Source: Devosia sp. YIM 151766
GTDB taxonomy: Bacteria > Pseudomonadota > Alphaproteobacteria > Rhizobiales > Devosiaceae
Assembly (NCBI RefSeq): GCF_030285925.1
Contig: NZ_CP127251.1
Location: 434,001 to 498,000 of the forward strand
Reading direction: 5' to 3'
DNA: 64,000 bases
The translations under genes and the position numbers were made by a program. Each line of letters opens with the position of its first letter. Positions within the stretch are counted from its first letter, which is position 1. Under the pieces are notes generated by a model. That model worked only from the letters and a program-made list of their open reading frames with translations. It made no database searches and was not told the origin of the DNA. Shown here one piece after another: positions 1-7,963 of the stretch.

Positions 1-1230
1 GAGCGTGCCGAAGCCGGGCTCGGGCGCCGCCAGCTCGGTGGCGCCGGCGGGCCGCGCATGGCGCACGGCCGGCAGGTAAATGGAGAAGCGCGAGCCATGG
101 CCCTCGCGGCTGTCCAGTTCCAGCGTCAGCCCCAAAGCCGTCACCAGCCTTTGCACGATGGACAGGCCCAGCCCCAGCCCCTGCGCCATGCGGGCGCCGC
201 GTTCGAGCCGGGAAAATTCGGCAAAGACCAGCTTGTGCTGGTCGCGGTTGAAGCCGATGCCGGTATCGATGACGTCGAGCCGCCAGCGATTGCCGCGCCG
301 GCGCAGCCCCACCAGGACCTTGCCGCCCACCGGGGTATATTTGATGGCATTGGAGACCAGGTTCTGCACGATGCGGCCGACATAGGCCTTGTCGGCCAGC
401 ACGGTCGCGGCGGCGGGCACGATGCGCAGGGCGATGGAGCGCTCGCGGGCCATGGGGGCGAATTCCACCTCGGTCTTCTTCAGCAGGTCCTGCGCCGCCA
501 TGGGCACCGGCGCCGGCTTGATGGCGCCGCTATCGATGCGGGAAATGTCGAGCAGCGCCGACATGATATCCTCCACCGCGGTCAGCGATGCCTCGATCGA
601 ATTGGCCAATTCGGCAAAGGCGGTGGATTTGGCCCGCTCGATCAGCGTCGAGGTATAGAGGCGGGCGGCGTTGAGCGGCTGCAACAGGTCGTGACTGGCG
701 GCGGCGAGGAAGCGGGTCTTGTCGTGGTTGGAGGCATCGGCCTTGGCGCGCGCCACTTCCAGCTCGGCATTGACCTGCCGCAAGGCCGAAGTGCGCTCTT
801 CGACCCGCCGCTCCAGATTCTGGTTCACCTGCGCCAATTGCTGCTCGACATGCACCTTGGCGGTGACATCGGCAAAGCTGATGGCAAGGCCGCCATCGGG
901 CAGGCGGCTCGAATGGAATTCCAGCGCCTGCCCCCCATGGCCCAGCCGCTGGGTGACGGTCGTGGGCGAGGCGGTCAGCGCATTGATGCGCTCGATGGCC
1001 AGTCGCGCCGCATCCCCGGCACCCAGATCGCCGCGCTCGGCCATGAACAGGGCAATATCGAACAGGGCGGTGCCGGGACGGGTGAGATCGGCGGGCAGCG
1101 CCAGCAAGTGGTTATAGTTCCGGTTGGAGACGACCAGCCGCAGCCCGGCATCGAACACGGCGACACCGAGCTGGATATGATCCATGGCCAGGCGGAGCGC
1201 CGAGGCCGGGTCTTCGGGATGCAACGGCAT
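1..1230 (-). CDS. PAS-domain sensor histidine kinase, probably hybrid (3' end cut off by window)
   Basis: Cytoplasmic sensor kinase; 410 residues are visible and the frame is still open at base 1, so the C-terminus (often a receiver domain in this architecture) is missing. Residues about 10-125 look like a PAS domain, 126-165 a coiled coil, then HisKA with the phosphoacceptor in SHDLLQPLNAARLY (H180), the N-box NLVSNAIKYTP, and G-boxes DTGIGF and GLGLGLSIV. No membrane segment is visible, so the signal is probably intracellular. ATG at 1230 is the only start before an upstream in-frame stop. The architecture resembles the NahK-type PAS hybrid kinases that often sit near a LuxR/FixJ-type regulator; such a regulator lies at 2065. 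The kinase core looks intact. Specific signal unknown. Confidence 0.88.
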   Translation of the reverse strand, partial: MPLHPEDPASALRLAMDHIQLGVAVFDAGLRLVVSNRNYNHLLALPADLTRPGTALFDIALFMAERGDLGAGDAARLAIERINALTASPTTVTQRLGHGGQALEFHSSRLPDGGLAISFADVTAKVHVEQQLAQVNQNLERRVEERTSALRQVNAELEVARAKADASNHDKTRFLAAASHDLLQPLNAARLYTSTLIERAKSTAFAELANSIEASLTAVEDIMSALLDISRIDSGAIKPAPVPMAAQDLLKKTEVEFAPMARERSIALRIVPAAATVLADKAYVGRIVQNLVSNAIKYTPVGGKVLVGLRRRGNRWRLDVIDTGIGFNRDQHKLVFAEFSRLERGARMAQGLGLGLSIVQRLVTALGLTLELDSREGHGSRFSIYLPAVRHARPAGATELAAPEPGFGTL

Positions 1231-1402
1231 GGACAGTCGCGCAGGGCACCTTCTCTTGAACTGCTCCGGTTTATCCGCTTCGGCAGGCTTTGGCGCAAGT
1301 GTGCCTTAGACCCATTGCTTTTGCCGAAAAGCTCGGCAATCGTTAAGAGCTGTTAACAACAGGCCGCCGCTTGGGACGGCGCGCCGAGCAAGAGGGCTTC
1401 GC

Positions 1403-1798
1403 ATGAGCGGCTTTTTGAAGGAATTCCGGGACTTCGCCGTCAAGGGCAACATGATCGATCTCGCCATCGGCGTGATCATCGGCGGGGCCTTCGGCACCAT
1501 CGTCTCCTCCATCGTCGACGATCTTTTCATGCCGCTGATCGGTATCGTGATCGGCGGCATCGATTTTTCCAGCATCATCCTGCAGGTGGGCGAGGCCCAG
1601 GTGATGTTCGGCCTGTTCATCAATGCCGTGGTCAAGTTCACCATCATCGCCTTCGTGCTGTTCCTCGTGGTCAAGGGTATCAACGCCATGAAGCGCCAAG
1701 CGGCCGAGGAGCCGGTCGAGGAGAGTTCGGCCCCCAGCCGCGAGGAAGTGCTGCTCACCGAAATCCGCGACGCCCTGCGCGCCGGCAAACAGAGCTGA
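1403..1798 (+). CDS. mscL: Large-conductance mechanosensitive channel MscL
   Basis: Homopentameric inner-membrane emergency valve that opens under hypo-osmotic stress. At 131 residues it has normal family length. It shows the amphipathic N-terminal helix ([20 protein letters not shown]), the Gly/Ala-rich pore-lining TM1 (residues about 18-45), a periplasmic loop, TM2 (about 68-92) and a charged C-terminal helix ending [12 protein letters not shown] that forms the cytoplasmic bundle. It stands alone, followed within 10 bases by a clear terminator, and is divergent from the sensor kinase on its left. Identification is secure. Confidence 0.97.
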   Translation: MSGFLKEFRDFAVKGNMIDLAIGVIIGGAFGTIVSSIVDDLFMPLIGIVIGGIDFSSIILQVGEAQVMFGLFINAVVKFTIIAFVLFLVVKGINAMKRQAAEEPVEESSAPSREEVLLTEIRDALRAGKQS

Positions 1799-1807
1799 CG
1801 ACAATCA

Positions 1808-1831
1808 GGCCGGCTCCGCGCCGGCCTTTTT
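1808..1831 (+). terminator. Rho-independent terminator of mscL
   Basis: Perfect 7-bp stem GGCCGGC/GCCGGCC (1808-1814 with 1820-1826), 5-base loop, then five T. It lies 9 bases after the mscL stop codon. Confidence 0.9.
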
Positions 1832-1845
1832 CATGCCGGACCTCT

Positions 1846-1878
1846 AGGAATAATATCATTTGACAGGAATATTATCAT
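1846..1878. repeat. AT-rich near-identical direct repeats upstream of the response regulator
   Basis: AGGAATAATATCAT (1846-1859) and AGGAATATTATCAT (1865-1878) are 14-base direct repeats differing at two positions, with 19-bp periodicity, close to two helical turns. They sit in the gap between mscL and the regulator gene at 2065, in sequence much richer in A/T than its surroundings. Tandem half-sites like this suit cooperative binding of a regulator. The protein that binds is unknown. Confidence 0.45.
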
Positions 1879-2064
1879 AACCTAGCCTGTCTATAGGTGG
1901 TTCAGCCTACGAATTGTCCTTATCGGACGGCGCGATCACCTAGGGCAAATTACATTGGCGGATCAGACGGCGACATCGGGGCCGGTCCGCAACGACCAAC
2001 GAGATAGGAGCCACGCTCCGGCAAGGCGGGCTCCCCGTCACGCATTGCCGAAAGGGGCTCAGGT

Positions 2065-2700
2065 ATGAATACGCCTTCCTATTACCACGCCTTCCTCAAC
2101 CGCGATCGACTCGTCCATATCGTCGATGCCGATCTGGGCATCTGCGAAGCCTTGAGCGTGCTGTTTCGCCTGGAGGGTTTCCAGACCAGCTTCTCGCTCG
2201 ACGCCGCCAATGCCATCACGGCGCTGGAACGGCGCCGCCCGGACGTCGCCGTCCTCAACCTGGTCCTGGGCCAGGAAAGCGGGCTGGGCCTGCTGCGCCG
2301 GGTCAAGGCCATGCGCACCGGTGCCCCGGTCATCATGCTGGCCAATGTCCCGCAAGTGGAGGCCGCCGTCACCGCCATGAAGCTCGGCGCCACCGACGTG
2401 CTCACCAAGCCCATCGACAGCGAGCATCTGCTGACCGTCATCCGCGACGCCCTGCGCAAGGACGTCCATCTGGGCGCCATGAACGAGGGCCGCCGCCCGG
2501 TGGAAGTGCGCGGCTTTTCCCAACTCACCCCACGCGAGCGCGAAGTGCTGCAATTGATCACCAATGGCCAGTCCAACAAGGAAGCCGGCCGCGAACTGGG
2601 CATTTCCCCCCGCACCATCGAAGTGCATCGAGCCCGGGTGATGGAAAAGCTCGGCGCCCGCAATACGGCGGATTTGATGCGCATCGTGCTGACGAGCTGA
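2065..2700 (+). CDS. FixJ/NarL-type response regulator with atypical receiver
   Basis: DNA-binding regulator of 211 residues: an N-terminal receiver (about 15-130) and a C-terminal LuxR-type helix-turn-helix (about 148-211; LTPREREVL, SNKEAGRELGISPRTIEVHR). The receiver keeps the acidic pair (D21, D23) and the switch lysine (K115 in LTKPID), but the phosphoacceptor position is Asn (N65 in VAVLNLVL; codon AAC at 2257-2259), and the Thr/Ser switch residue is Ala (A93 in VIMLAN). It therefore probably cannot be phosphorylated in the usual way and may act constitutively, by dimerisation or by ligand. It lies upstream of the secretion pair at 2887-5324 and may control it (inference). Confidence 0.88.
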   Translation: MNTPSYYHAFLNRDRLVHIVDADLGICEALSVLFRLEGFQTSFSLDAANAITALERRRPDVAVLNLVLGQESGLGLLRRVKAMRTGAPVIMLANVPQVEAAVTAMKLGATDVLTKPIDSEHLLTVIRDALRKDVHLGAMNEGRRPVEVRGFSQLTPREREVLQLITNGQSNKEAGRELGISPRTIEVHRARVMEKLGARNTADLMRIVLTS

Positions 2701-2753
2701 GGAGCGCCGGGTCTTGGGATCCGGGGCCACAGACCGCCGGCGCGGCCGGGAAA

Positions 2754-2777
2754 TTCGGAGCGCCAATGCGCTCCGAA
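2754..2777 (+). terminator. Hairpin after the response regulator
   Basis: Perfect 10-bp stem TTCGGAGCGC/GCGCTCCGAA with a CAAT loop, 54 bases after the regulator stop codon. No U-tract follows, so it may be a weak terminator or an mRNA-end stabiliser. Confidence 0.5.
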
Positions 2778-2791
2778 CATTCCCTTCAACA

Positions 2792-2809
2792 TATTGATAG
2801 ATTTCAATA
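2792..2809. promoter_or_regulatory. Inverted repeat in the promoter region of the cargo gene
   Basis: TATTGA-TAGATT-TCAATA is a 6+6+6 inverted repeat in an AT-rich patch 78 bases upstream of the cargo start codon at 2887. It resembles an operator for a dimeric regulator. No regulator can be assigned from sequence alone. Confidence 0.4.
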
Positions 2810-2886
2810 ATCCGGCGATGGTGGCTGGACAGGGGCGGATTTGGACCCTAGCTTGCGGCGATTTGTTGGTTGGGGAAAACGGCATC

Positions 2887-3987
2887 ATGAAAATTCTTCG
2901 CGCCGCGACCATGTTTGCGGTCGCCTTCCTATGCGCCCCGGCGCAGGCCCAGTTCATGGTGGAGGTGAACCCGGTTGGCGGCTCCAGCTTCCTGGCCTCG
3001 CTGGGCCGGCCGGGCGGTCAAAATCCGCTGTCGACCGATGCGCCCTCGCAGGAGGCCATGAGCGATCGGCTCAGCCAGCTTCTCGGCATGGGCTATTTCC
3101 CGGCTGGCGGTCAGGCGCCGGATATGAGCCAGGACGAATTGAGACAGATGCTGGCCGCCTATCTCGGCACCGATAACGGTTCGGGCTATGAGGATATGGC
3201 GGGGCCCTCATGGGCGAGCGACATGATTGCCAGTCTGCCCGCCAATGCATTGTCCAGCAATAATCTGCTGACGCCGGAGCAGCTGGACGCCCATGCCCGC
3301 GCGCTCCTCGGTCTTGATATGGACGACGCCAGCACGGTTCCCTCGCTTGCCAATGCTCGGACTCCTGCCCAACTCGCGCAGCAACAAGCCATGATGCTGG
3401 CGGAGGAGAGGCAAAGGAAACTGATGCTGCTGGAGGAACAGCAGCGGCGGCAGGTCGAGGAAATGGCGCGCGTTCAGCTGGAGGCGAAAAATCAAGCCCA
3501 GCGCGAAACACTTCTGGCCGAAATCATCAAACGACAGGAGCAGGCAAAGCCCGGTCCGGACAGGGACCGCTTCGAGAACTATCCGTTTTTCCATGCCGAC
3601 GACCGCACGCCGGGCGATGTCGAGATGCTGCGAAGTGCGGACTATCGCGGCTTCGCCCGCGGCACCGGCTTTGGAGACGATGAAATCAATGGCAGCGTCT
3701 TCCTGAGATTCGATCTGGACGGTGAGGGCCTTTCGGGACAGTTCGATTTCGGTTCGAGCGGCATGCTGCATGTGGCTGGCGGTATTGATGCCGGTGTTTT
3801 CTATATGGGGCTGGACGAAGATCGAACATCGTCTTTCAAGGGCCATGCGCTGGATTGGGAGGCCGGCGTCTTCGATGATGTCAGCTTCTTCGGTCCCCGG
3901 GCCGAAGAAATTGGCGGGAACTGGAGCATTAACAACGAACATGGCACCGCGGAGGGCCGGTTCGCCACTGCCCGCACCACGCCATGA
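2887..3987 (+). CDS. Putative type XI secretion cargo: secreted protein with coiled coil and C-terminal TbpB-like barrel
   Basis: Predicted exported protein of 366 residues. A Sec signal peptide (MKILRAATMFAVAFLCAPAQA, cleavage near residue 21) lacks a lipobox, so the mature protein should be soluble rather than lipidated. Residues about 22-150 are of unknown fold. Residues about 158-222 form a Gln/Glu/Arg-rich coiled coil (AEERQRKLMLLEEQQRR). Residues about 255-366 match the small eight-stranded barrel of transferrin-binding-protein-B-like and Slam-dependent proteins: Gly-rich alternating strands, then the signature FFGPRAEEIGG (334-344) and a terminal GTAEGRFATAR. ATG 2887 was preferred over an in-frame ATG at 2794 because it starts the signal peptide. 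It overlaps the translocon gene by 4 bases (ATGA). The ligand (heme or metal in known relatives) is not predictable. Confidence 0.72.
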   Translation: MKILRAATMFAVAFLCAPAQAQFMVEVNPVGGSSFLASLGRPGGQNPLSTDAPSQEAMSDRLSQLLGMGYFPAGGQAPDMSQDELRQMLAAYLGTDNGSGYEDMAGPSWASDMIASLPANALSSNNLLTPEQLDAHARALLGLDMDDASTVPSLANARTPAQLAQQQAMMLAEERQRKLMLLEEQQRRQVEEMARVQLEAKNQAQRETLLAEIIKRQEQAKPGPDRDRFENYPFFHADDRTPGDVEMLRSADYRGFARGTGFGDDEINGSVFLRFDLDGEGLSGQFDFGSSGMLHVAGGIDAGVFYMGLDEDRTSSFKGHALDWEAGVFDDVSFFGPRAEEIGGNWSINNEHGTAEGRFATARTTP

Positions 3988-5324
3988 GGACCTGGATCGT
4001 CTCCTGCGGTCTCGCCGCCATCACGCTGGCCGTCACGACCGCGACCGCTCATGGCCAGGCGGGCGGCGGCAATGGCGCGCCGGACCCGCGCGCCATCCTG
4101 CTGGCCGCTGAAGTTCTCCAACTGGGACGGGCTGCCGAATCCTGCATGCTGCTCGATATCGCGGCCGGCCCCGACACGCGCTACGTGCCCGCGCTTGTCC
4201 TCTATGGCGACTGCCATATGGAGCAAGGGGACCTAGCCAGCGCAGAGCGCTATTTCGCCCGTGCGCTGGCGCTGGAGCCGGACAACCCGCTGCTGCGCAG
4301 CCGGCTGGACGAGGCCCGTACCATCCAGGCTTTCGTGACGGCGCCCGAGCCGATCCCGCAGCCACCGGCCCAGGCAGGGGTTGCGGAGGCCGCGATCCTG
4401 CAATCGCCGCCGGACACCGCCGCCGTCGCCCCGATACCCGATCCCCGCCTGGCCGGCTCGGTTTCCCTGGCACGCGGCTATGACAGCAATGTCAACAGCG
4501 GCACCTATCATTCGGTGGTGGATGCGGTGATCGGGGGTGTCACCGTGCCGCTGACGATGACGCCGGAATCGCGGGCGCGCGGGTCCGCCTTCACCCGGCT
4601 CACGGGCGAATATGGTGTGATGCAGCCGCTCTCCGACGACAGTGCCGGACAAGTGGTGGCGCGGATCGAGGCCACAATTCACGATCAATGGTCGGAATAT
4701 GACAAGCTCGGCCTCTCCCTGTCCGGCCGCTATCTGCGGCTGGCCGAGGGCTGGAGCCTCAGCCTGGGGCCGAATCTGCACTACACGCTGGACGCCGATG
4801 GCGCATATATGATCTCGGCGGGCGCGGGCCTGTCCGGGCGCCAAGCGCTGGCGGATGGGCTGGATCTCGTCGGTCAGGCCGATTGGCGTTTCGAGTTCTA
4901 TCCGGACGATGCCGGCAGGGAGGCCGCGCTGGGATCGGCGCGGCTGGGCCTCTCCTACGATCTTGGTCATGACTGGAGCCTGGGCGCCTCGCTGATTGGC
5001 AAGGTTACCGAAAAAGCGGCGCCGAGCCAGAGCTTCAGCGGCATCGGCGCCCGCCTGTCGCTCGAAGGGCCGCTGGCGGACTATGTCAAACTATTGGCCA
5101 GCTATGCGGTCAGCCGCGATGCCTATCAGGCCAGTCCGGCGGCCTTTCCACAGGATCGGGTGGATATCGAGCACAATCTGGCGCTCACCCTGGACTGGAA
5201 CATTCCGACAGTCGACGGCCTGAGCGTGTTTGCGCAATACGACTACCAGGTAAATAACTCCACCATCCCGGTCTACGATACGGAACGGCATAGGATATCA
5301 ACCGGCCTGCGGTTTACGTTTTAG
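3984..5324 (+). CDS. Slam-like outer-membrane translocon (TPR domain plus DUF560-type barrel)
   Basis: Outer-membrane protein of 446 residues. A signal peptide (about 1-24, ending TAHGQA) is followed by a periplasmic TPR-like domain (about 30-115; YVPALVLYGDCHMEQGDL, AERYFARALALEPDNPLLR), a Pro-rich linker (about 118-150), then a barrel beginning GSVSLARGYDSNVNSG and continuing as alternating amphipathic strands to a C-terminal Phe (STGLRFTF), the usual outer-membrane insertion signal. TPR plus 14-strand barrel is the architecture of Slam, the translocon of type XI secretion, which exports TbpB-like cargo. The gene directly upstream, overlapping by 4 bases, encodes such a cargo, which strongly supports the reading. 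Alternatives are another TPR-barrel exporter (for example a polysaccharide porin), but the cargo argues against that. Confidence 0.78.
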   Translation: MRTWIVSCGLAAITLAVTTATAHGQAGGGNGAPDPRAILLAAEVLQLGRAAESCMLLDIAAGPDTRYVPALVLYGDCHMEQGDLASAERYFARALALEPDNPLLRSRLDEARTIQAFVTAPEPIPQPPAQAGVAEAAILQSPPDTAAVAPIPDPRLAGSVSLARGYDSNVNSGTYHSVVDAVIGGVTVPLTMTPESRARGSAFTRLTGEYGVMQPLSDDSAGQVVARIEATIHDQWSEYDKLGLSLSGRYLRLAEGWSLSLGPNLHYTLDADGAYMISAGAGLSGRQALADGLDLVGQADWRFEFYPDDAGREAALGSARLGLSYDLGHDWSLGASLIGKVTEKAAPSQSFSGIGARLSLEGPLADYVKLLASYAVSRDAYQASPAAFPQDRVDIEHNLALTLDWNIPTVDGLSVFAQYDYQVNNSTIPVYDTERHRISTGLRFTF

Positions 5325-5358
5325 AGCTTCTGTTCTGATTGCATCGGAACAGAAGCTC
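5324..5358 (+). terminator. Strong hairpin at the end of the secretion operon
   Basis: GAGCTTCTGTTC (5324-5335) pairs perfectly with GAACAGAAGCTC (5347-5358), and the pairing can extend inward past a G-T pair, leaving a 3-base loop. The stem begins at the last base of the Slam-like stop codon. There is no T-run after it, so it may act as an mRNA stabiliser or be a copy of a dispersed hairpin motif rather than a classic terminator. Confidence 0.6.
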
Positions 5359-5402
5359 CAGGCCCTGTGTTGTCGCGCTTCCAAGGATCGCCTGGCCAGT
5401 CG

Positions 5403-5426
5403 GCCTGCGCCCCGCCGGGCGCAGGC
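5403..5426 (-). terminator. Hairpin downstream of hemA
   Basis: Perfect 10-bp stem GCCTGCGCCC/GGGCGCAGGC with a 4-base loop, 37 bases beyond the hemA stop codon. It lies between convergent hemA and the secretion operon and could serve either. No T-run on the hemA side. Confidence 0.5.
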
Positions 5427-5463
5427 TGTGCCATTGCGTGGCGCTTTTTGGGGGTAAAAGGCC

Positions 5464-6744
5464 TTAGCCCCCCAGGCTGGGCAGGGTCAGGTCGCCGCTG
5501 GTCAGCTTGCTGGCGGTGATGGCCGCGTCGGCTTTTTCGCGGGGCAGTTCCAGCGCCGCCCAGACGCTGACCAAGGCGTGGCGCAGCTCGAAGATCATCT
5601 CGTCGCTATGCAGCGGCGTCGGGGTGATGCGCAAGCGCTCGGTGCCCCGGGGCACGGTGGGGTAATTGATCGGCTGGATATAGATATTGTGCTTGTCCAG
5701 CAGCATGTCGCTGGCCGCCTTGACGGCGCGGGCATCGCCGACGATCAGCGGCACGATATGGGTGGAGGTTTCCATCACCGGCAGGCCGGCATCGGCCAGG
5801 ATCGCCTTGGTCAGCCGCGCCTGGCGCTGATGCATCAGCCGCTCATGGCCATTGCCCTTGAGATGCTCGATCGAGGCGCGGGCCGCGGCGCAGAGCGGCG
5901 GGGGCAGGGCGGTGGTGAAGATGAATTCGGGCGCATAGGAGCGCACGGCGTCGACAATGGGGCGATTGGCGGCGATATAGCCGCCCATGACGCCAAAGCC
6001 CTTGGCCAGAGTGCCCTCGATGATGTCGATCCGCTCCATCAGCCCGTCGCGCTCGGCAATGCCGCCGCCGCGCGGTCCATACATGCCCACCGCATGGACC
6101 TCGTCGATATAGGTCAGGGCGCCGAATTCCTCGGCCAGATCGCAGATTTCCTGAATCGGGGCGATATCGCCGTCCATCGAATAGATCGATTCAAAGCAGA
6201 TCAGCTTCGGCCGCTTGCGGTCCACCTGGCTCAGCAATTCGCGCAGATGCGCCACGTCATTGTGCCGGAAAATCCTCTTTTCCATGCCGGATTGGCGCAC
6301 GCCCTGGATCATCGAGGCGTGATTGAGCTGGTCGGAAAAGATGATGCCGTTGGGCAGCAGCCGGGCAATGGTGGAAATCGACGCTTCGTTGGAGACGAAG
6401 CCCGAGGTGAAGACCAGCGCGGCTTCCTTGCGGTGCAGGTCGGCCAGCGAGCGCTCCAGCTCGACCAGCGGCCGGTTGGTGCCCGAAATATTGCGGGTGC
6501 CGCCGGCGCCGACGCCCATCGTGCCGGCGGTTTCCTGCATGGCGCGCACGGTCTTTTCGTGCTGGCCCATCCCCAGATAATCGTTGGAGCACCAGATGGT
6601 GATCTCGCGGGCATTATCGGCTTCGTCGCGGTAAAGCGCTCTGGGGAAATTGCCGGCGATACGCTCGAGGTCGGCGAATACGCGATAGCGCTTTTCCGAC
6701 CGCAGCGCGTCCACCGCTTCCTCGAAGATACCGCGATAATCCAT
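5464..6744 (-). CDS. hemA: 5-aminolevulinate synthase
   Basis: PLP enzyme that condenses glycine and succinyl-CoA to 5-aminolevulinate, the first committed step of the alphaproteobacterial (C4) heme and corrin pathway. 426 residues, family-normal. Landmarks: N-terminal [32 protein letters not shown], and the PLP-binding lysine K248 in [15 protein letters not shown] 6744 (MDYRGIF) is chosen because AAAGGA sits 9 bases upstream; the alternative ATG 6751-6753 directly abuts that same sequence, leaving no spacing. The frame remains open further upstream, but that part is unlike the family. An FNR/FixK-type box lies 86-99 bases upstream of the start, which suggests oxygen-responsive control. Confidence 0.96.
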   Translation of the reverse strand: MDYRGIFEEAVDALRSEKRYRVFADLERIAGNFPRALYRDEADNAREITIWCSNDYLGMGQHEKTVRAMQETAGTMGVGAGGTRNISGTNRPLVELERSLADLHRKEAALVFTSGFVSNEASISTIARLLPNGIIFSDQLNHASMIQGVRQSGMEKRIFRHNDVAHLRELLSQVDRKRPKLICFESIYSMDGDIAPIQEICDLAEEFGALTYIDEVHAVGMYGPRGGGIAERDGLMERIDIIEGTLAKGFGVMGGYIAANRPIVDAVRSYAPEFIFTTALPPPLCAAARASIEHLKGNGHERLMHQRQARLTKAILADAGLPVMETSTHIVPLIVGDARAVKAASDMLLDKHNIYIQPINYPTVPRGTERLRITPTPLHSDEMIFELRHALVSVWAALELPREKADAAITASKLTSGDLTLPSLGG

Positions 6745-7075
6745 GGGAGCCATTCCTTTGCGCGCGCCCGATGACAGCCGGAGGGCGAAACGAGCGAAAT
6801 CATCCTCTCCTAAAACCGCCGGGGCCACATTGATATAGGTCAATTCGACGCGCGGCCCGAGGCTAAGCCCTTGTCGCGCATGGCCGGAGGGGCAGGTGTT
6901 CAGAGCCATTCTAAAGTTCTCCCGCCGATCTGCCAACAGCGCTTTCCCGCCATTCCTGAGAGAAAACCCGCTATCGGGCGTTTCGGGGCGCGAAGCGGGG
7001 CCGGGGCCGTCTTGCCGGGCCGATGAGGGGGCGGTATTCAAGCGGACCTTTCCCGAACTGTCGGACTTTCGGATC
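6745..7075. other. Intergenic region between divergent hemA and SDR genes
   Basis: 331 bases with no convincing gene. It should hold both promoters. The only clear motif is the FNR/FixK-type box at 6830-6843. Open frames run through it from both neighbours, but no family-like sequence is visible in them. Confidence 0.6.
6830..6843 (-). promoter_or_regulatory. FNR/FixK-type binding site upstream of hemA
   Basis: TTGATATAGGTCAA fits the TTGAT/C-N4-A/GTCAA consensus of FNR, FixK and FnrL. It is centred about 92 bases upstream of the hemA start codon. In several alphaproteobacteria hemA is known to be under FNR/FixK-type control, so placement agrees with function. Binding itself is inferred. Confidence 0.65.
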
Positions 7076-7846
7076 ATGACTCGCTTTGCCCGCTATCCCA
7101 GCCTCAAGGACCGCCCGGTCGTCATTTCCGGGGGCGCTTCGGGTATCGGGGAATCCCTGGTCCGCCATTTCGCCGACCAGGGCGCGCGCGTCGGCTTCGT
7201 CGATATTGCCGAAGCGGCCGGAGCGGCTCTGGCCGCCGAATTGACGGCCGCCGGGCGCGCCGTCCGCTTCACCCGATGCGACGTCACCGACATCGAGGCC
7301 TATCAGGCCGCCATAGCCGGCTTCGCCGCTGCCCATGGCGCGGCCCGGGTGCTGATCAACAATGCCGCCCATGACCAGCGCCACAACTGGGCCGAGGTGA
7401 CCCCGGCCTATTGGGACGAGCGCCTGGCGGTGAATTTGAAGCATGCCTTCTTCGCCATGCAGGCGGTGGCGCCGGGCATGGCCGCGGCCGGCGGCGGCTC
7501 GATCATCAATTTCGGCTCGATCAGCTGGATGATCATGAGCCCGTCCATCCCCCTTTATGAAACCGCCAAGGCGGCGGTGCATGGCCTGACCCGCTCCATG
7601 GCCCGCGAATTGGGGCGCTCCGCCATCCGGGTCAATTCGCTGGTGCCCGGCGCCGTCGTCACCCCGCGCCAGCTCGATCTCTGGCTCAAGCCCGAGGATT
7701 TGAAGGATATCGAGGCCCATCAGGCCTTGTCCGGACATCTGACGCCGGACGATTGCGCCCGCATGGCCCTGTTCCTCGCCGCCGACGACAGTGCCATGAT
7801 CTCCGGGCAGCATTTCCTGGTCGATGCGGGCTGGGCGAATAGCTAG
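7076..7846 (+). CDS. SDR-family oxidoreductase, D-xylose/aldose 1-dehydrogenase-like
   Basis: NAD(P)-dependent short-chain dehydrogenase of 256 residues. Rossmann motif GGASGIGE near the N-terminus, NNA after strand 4, catalytic Ser in FGSISW, and Y161/K165 in YETAK. The opening [14 protein letters not shown], the segment [16 protein letters not shown] and the end VDAGW closely resemble Caulobacter-type D-xylose 1-dehydrogenase (XylB), which oxidises xylose to xylonolactone in the Weimberg-type pathway. No other xylose genes are nearby, so the sugar is uncertain. ATG 7076 starts the conserved region; an earlier in-frame start at 6896 would add 60 non-conserved residues. Transcribed divergently from hemA. 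Confidence 0.85.
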   Translation: MTRFARYPSLKDRPVVISGGASGIGESLVRHFADQGARVGFVDIAEAAGAALAAELTAAGRAVRFTRCDVTDIEAYQAAIAGFAAAHGAARVLINNAAHDQRHNWAEVTPAYWDERLAVNLKHAFFAMQAVAPGMAAAGGGSIINFGSISWMIMSPSIPLYETAKAAVHGLTRSMARELGRSAIRVNSLVPGAVVTPRQLDLWLKPEDLKDIEAHQALSGHLTPDDCARMALFLAADDSAMISGQHFLVDAGWANS

Positions 7847-7963
7847 AAGGCCGTCCAAACCGGCGTTCATCCCCTGTTCATCCCCTTTCCCTCATCACGC
7901 TCCTGCCTTAATGAGGGGACATCACAAGGCCATTCCATTCGCGAATCCTTCAGGGGGATATTT

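Noticed and set aside
58..1356. A 432-residue open frame on the plus strand
   Set aside because: It is the shadow of the histidine kinase on the minus strand: His/Gln/Gly-rich composition with no domains, while the opposite frame has a full HisKA/HATPase core.
1342..1357. GTTAA-GAGCTG-TTAAC as a possible CtrA site between the kinase and mscL
   Set aside because: The spacing between TTAA elements is 6 rather than the 7 of the CtrA consensus, and neither neighbour is a usual CtrA target. It may still be a simple inverted repeat.
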